The notes beneath the pieces were generated by a model, which was given only the letters and a program-made list of their open reading frames with translations, was not told the origin of the DNA and did no database searches. Positions 63,610 to 64,000 of a DNA stretch of 64,000 nucleotides are shown piece by piece; the stretch's first letter is position 1; each line of letters starts with the position of its first letter. This DNA is from Citrobacter amalonaticus (GTDB taxonomy: Bacteria; Pseudomonadota; Gammaproteobacteria; Enterobacterales; Enterobacteriaceae). The stretch spans positions 310,001-374,000 of the forward strand of contig JARDVN010000001.1 in NCBI GenBank assembly GCA_028994555.1, in the 5' to 3' direction. The position numbers and the translations under genes were made by a program.

Positions 63610-63621
63610 GGGAACGTTCCC
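63610..63621. promoter_or_regulatory. TreR operator upstream of treB
   Basis: GGGAACGTTCCC is a perfect 12-bp palindrome, as known for TreR operators, lying in the treB promoter region 79 nt before the start. A TTGTGA half-site upstream (near 63589) may be part of a CRP site. Confidence 0.82.
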
Positions 63622-63699
63622 ATTTTTAATTTTTTAGCCCGGATATACTCTGTCGCCATTCCAGTCATCCCCTTTTCACAGTCATCGCCACGAGGCTTC

Positions 63700-64000
63700 A
63701 TGATGAGCAAAGTAAAACAAGCGGATATTGATCGGCTTATAGAGTTAGTGGGCGGGCGAGAAAACATCGCCACCGTGAGTCACTGCATAACGCGCCTGCG
63801 TTTTGTGCTGAATCAGCCAGCAAATGCCAGACCGAAAGAAATCGAAGCCTTACCGATGGTCAAAGGCTGCTTTACCAACGCCGGTCAGTTCCAGGTAGTG
63901 ATTGGCACCGAAGTTGGCGATTACTACAAAGCGCTGCTGGCCACCACCGGGCAGGCGCACGCCGATAAAGAGCAGGCAAAAAAAGCGGCACGGCAGAACA
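63700..64000 (+). CDS. treB: Trehalose PTS permease TreB, N-terminal part (runs off right edge)
   Basis: About 100 residues are visible from the ATG at 63700 (MMSKVKQADIDRLIELVGGRENIATVSHCITRLRFVL). This is the PTS EIIB domain with the phospho-Cys in SHCITRLRF, followed by MVKGCFTNAGQFQVVIGT. With Crr it imports trehalose and phosphorylates it to trehalose 6-phosphate, the TreR inducer. The membrane EIIC part is beyond the window. Confidence 0.95.
   Translation, partial: MMSKVKQADIDRLIELVGGRENIATVSHCITRLRFVLNQPANARPKEIEALPMVKGCFTNAGQFQVVIGTEVGDYYKALLATTGQAHADKEQAKKAARQN

Overview
The window is enterobacterial chromosome. The right two thirds follow the leuX-ahr-idn-yjgR-lptGF-pepA-holC-valS-yjgNM-rraB-argI-pyrLBI-ridA-mgtA-treRB gene order known from E. 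coli and Salmonella. miaE next to rraB, an arginine deiminase (ADI) operon between argI and pyrLBI, and a 902-codon mgtA point to the Salmonella/Citrobacter side. I favour a Citrobacter-like genome, but the genus is an inference.

Region 1 (1-21490) is a genomic island whose integrase gene lies beside the 3' end of the leuX tRNA gene; its far end is outside the window. From the left it holds: a CP4-57/YeeUV-type cassette on the minus strand (DUF932 protein, RadC-like protein, DUF987 protein, CbeA antitoxin, CbtA toxin, DUF4942 protein); a compact four-gene operon of unknown function (5042 to 2687) coding for two related secreted proteins, a small membrane protein and a soluble protein; an unrecognised protein followed by an in-frame continuation; an AlpA regulator, an inovirus-Gp2-like protein and a zinc-ribbon protein; then a defence block. 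The defence block has a stand-alone TIR protein, a type I restriction-modification system (hsdM, hsdS, a DUF4268 nuclease-like protein, hsdR), two AT-rich membrane-protein genes, and an HNH endonuclease of the phosphorothioate-DNA-dependent (EcoWI-like) type next to the integrase.

Region 2 (21490-41000) is core genome: leuX, aldehyde reductase ahr, the L-idonate genes (idnK divergent from idnDOTR), the HerA-like ATPase yjgR, lptG/lptF, pepA, holC, valS, yjgN, yjgM, an uncharacterised membrane-anchored protein, miaE and rraB.

Region 3 (41000-56240) centres on arginine and pyrimidines: anabolic argI with two ARG boxes, torZ/torY (S/N-oxide respiration), yjgK, then the ADI operon arcA-arcC-arcB-(ornithine racemase-like)-arcD and an ArgR paralogue, then pyrL-pyrB-pyrI and ridA. 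ArcA, ArcB and ArcC degrade arginine through citrulline to ornithine and carbamoyl phosphate and make ATP, and ArcD exchanges arginine for ornithine. Carbamoyl phosphate is also the substrate of ArgI and PyrB, so its three users lie within 14 kb.

Region 4 (56290-64000) holds a TRAP transporter (dctM, dctQ, dctP), mgtA with its PhoP box and MgtL leader, treR, and the start of treB.

Technical caution: at least 24 reading-frame breaks in 20 genes, including conserved ones such as pepA, pyrB, arcC, mgtA and lptF-neighbour yjgR, all fall in single-base runs of 5-9 nt, and 22 of the 24 are cured by removing one base. I read these as run-length errors in the sequence, not real pseudogenes. For each such gene I give one span covering the whole corrected reading frame and state where the break lies.
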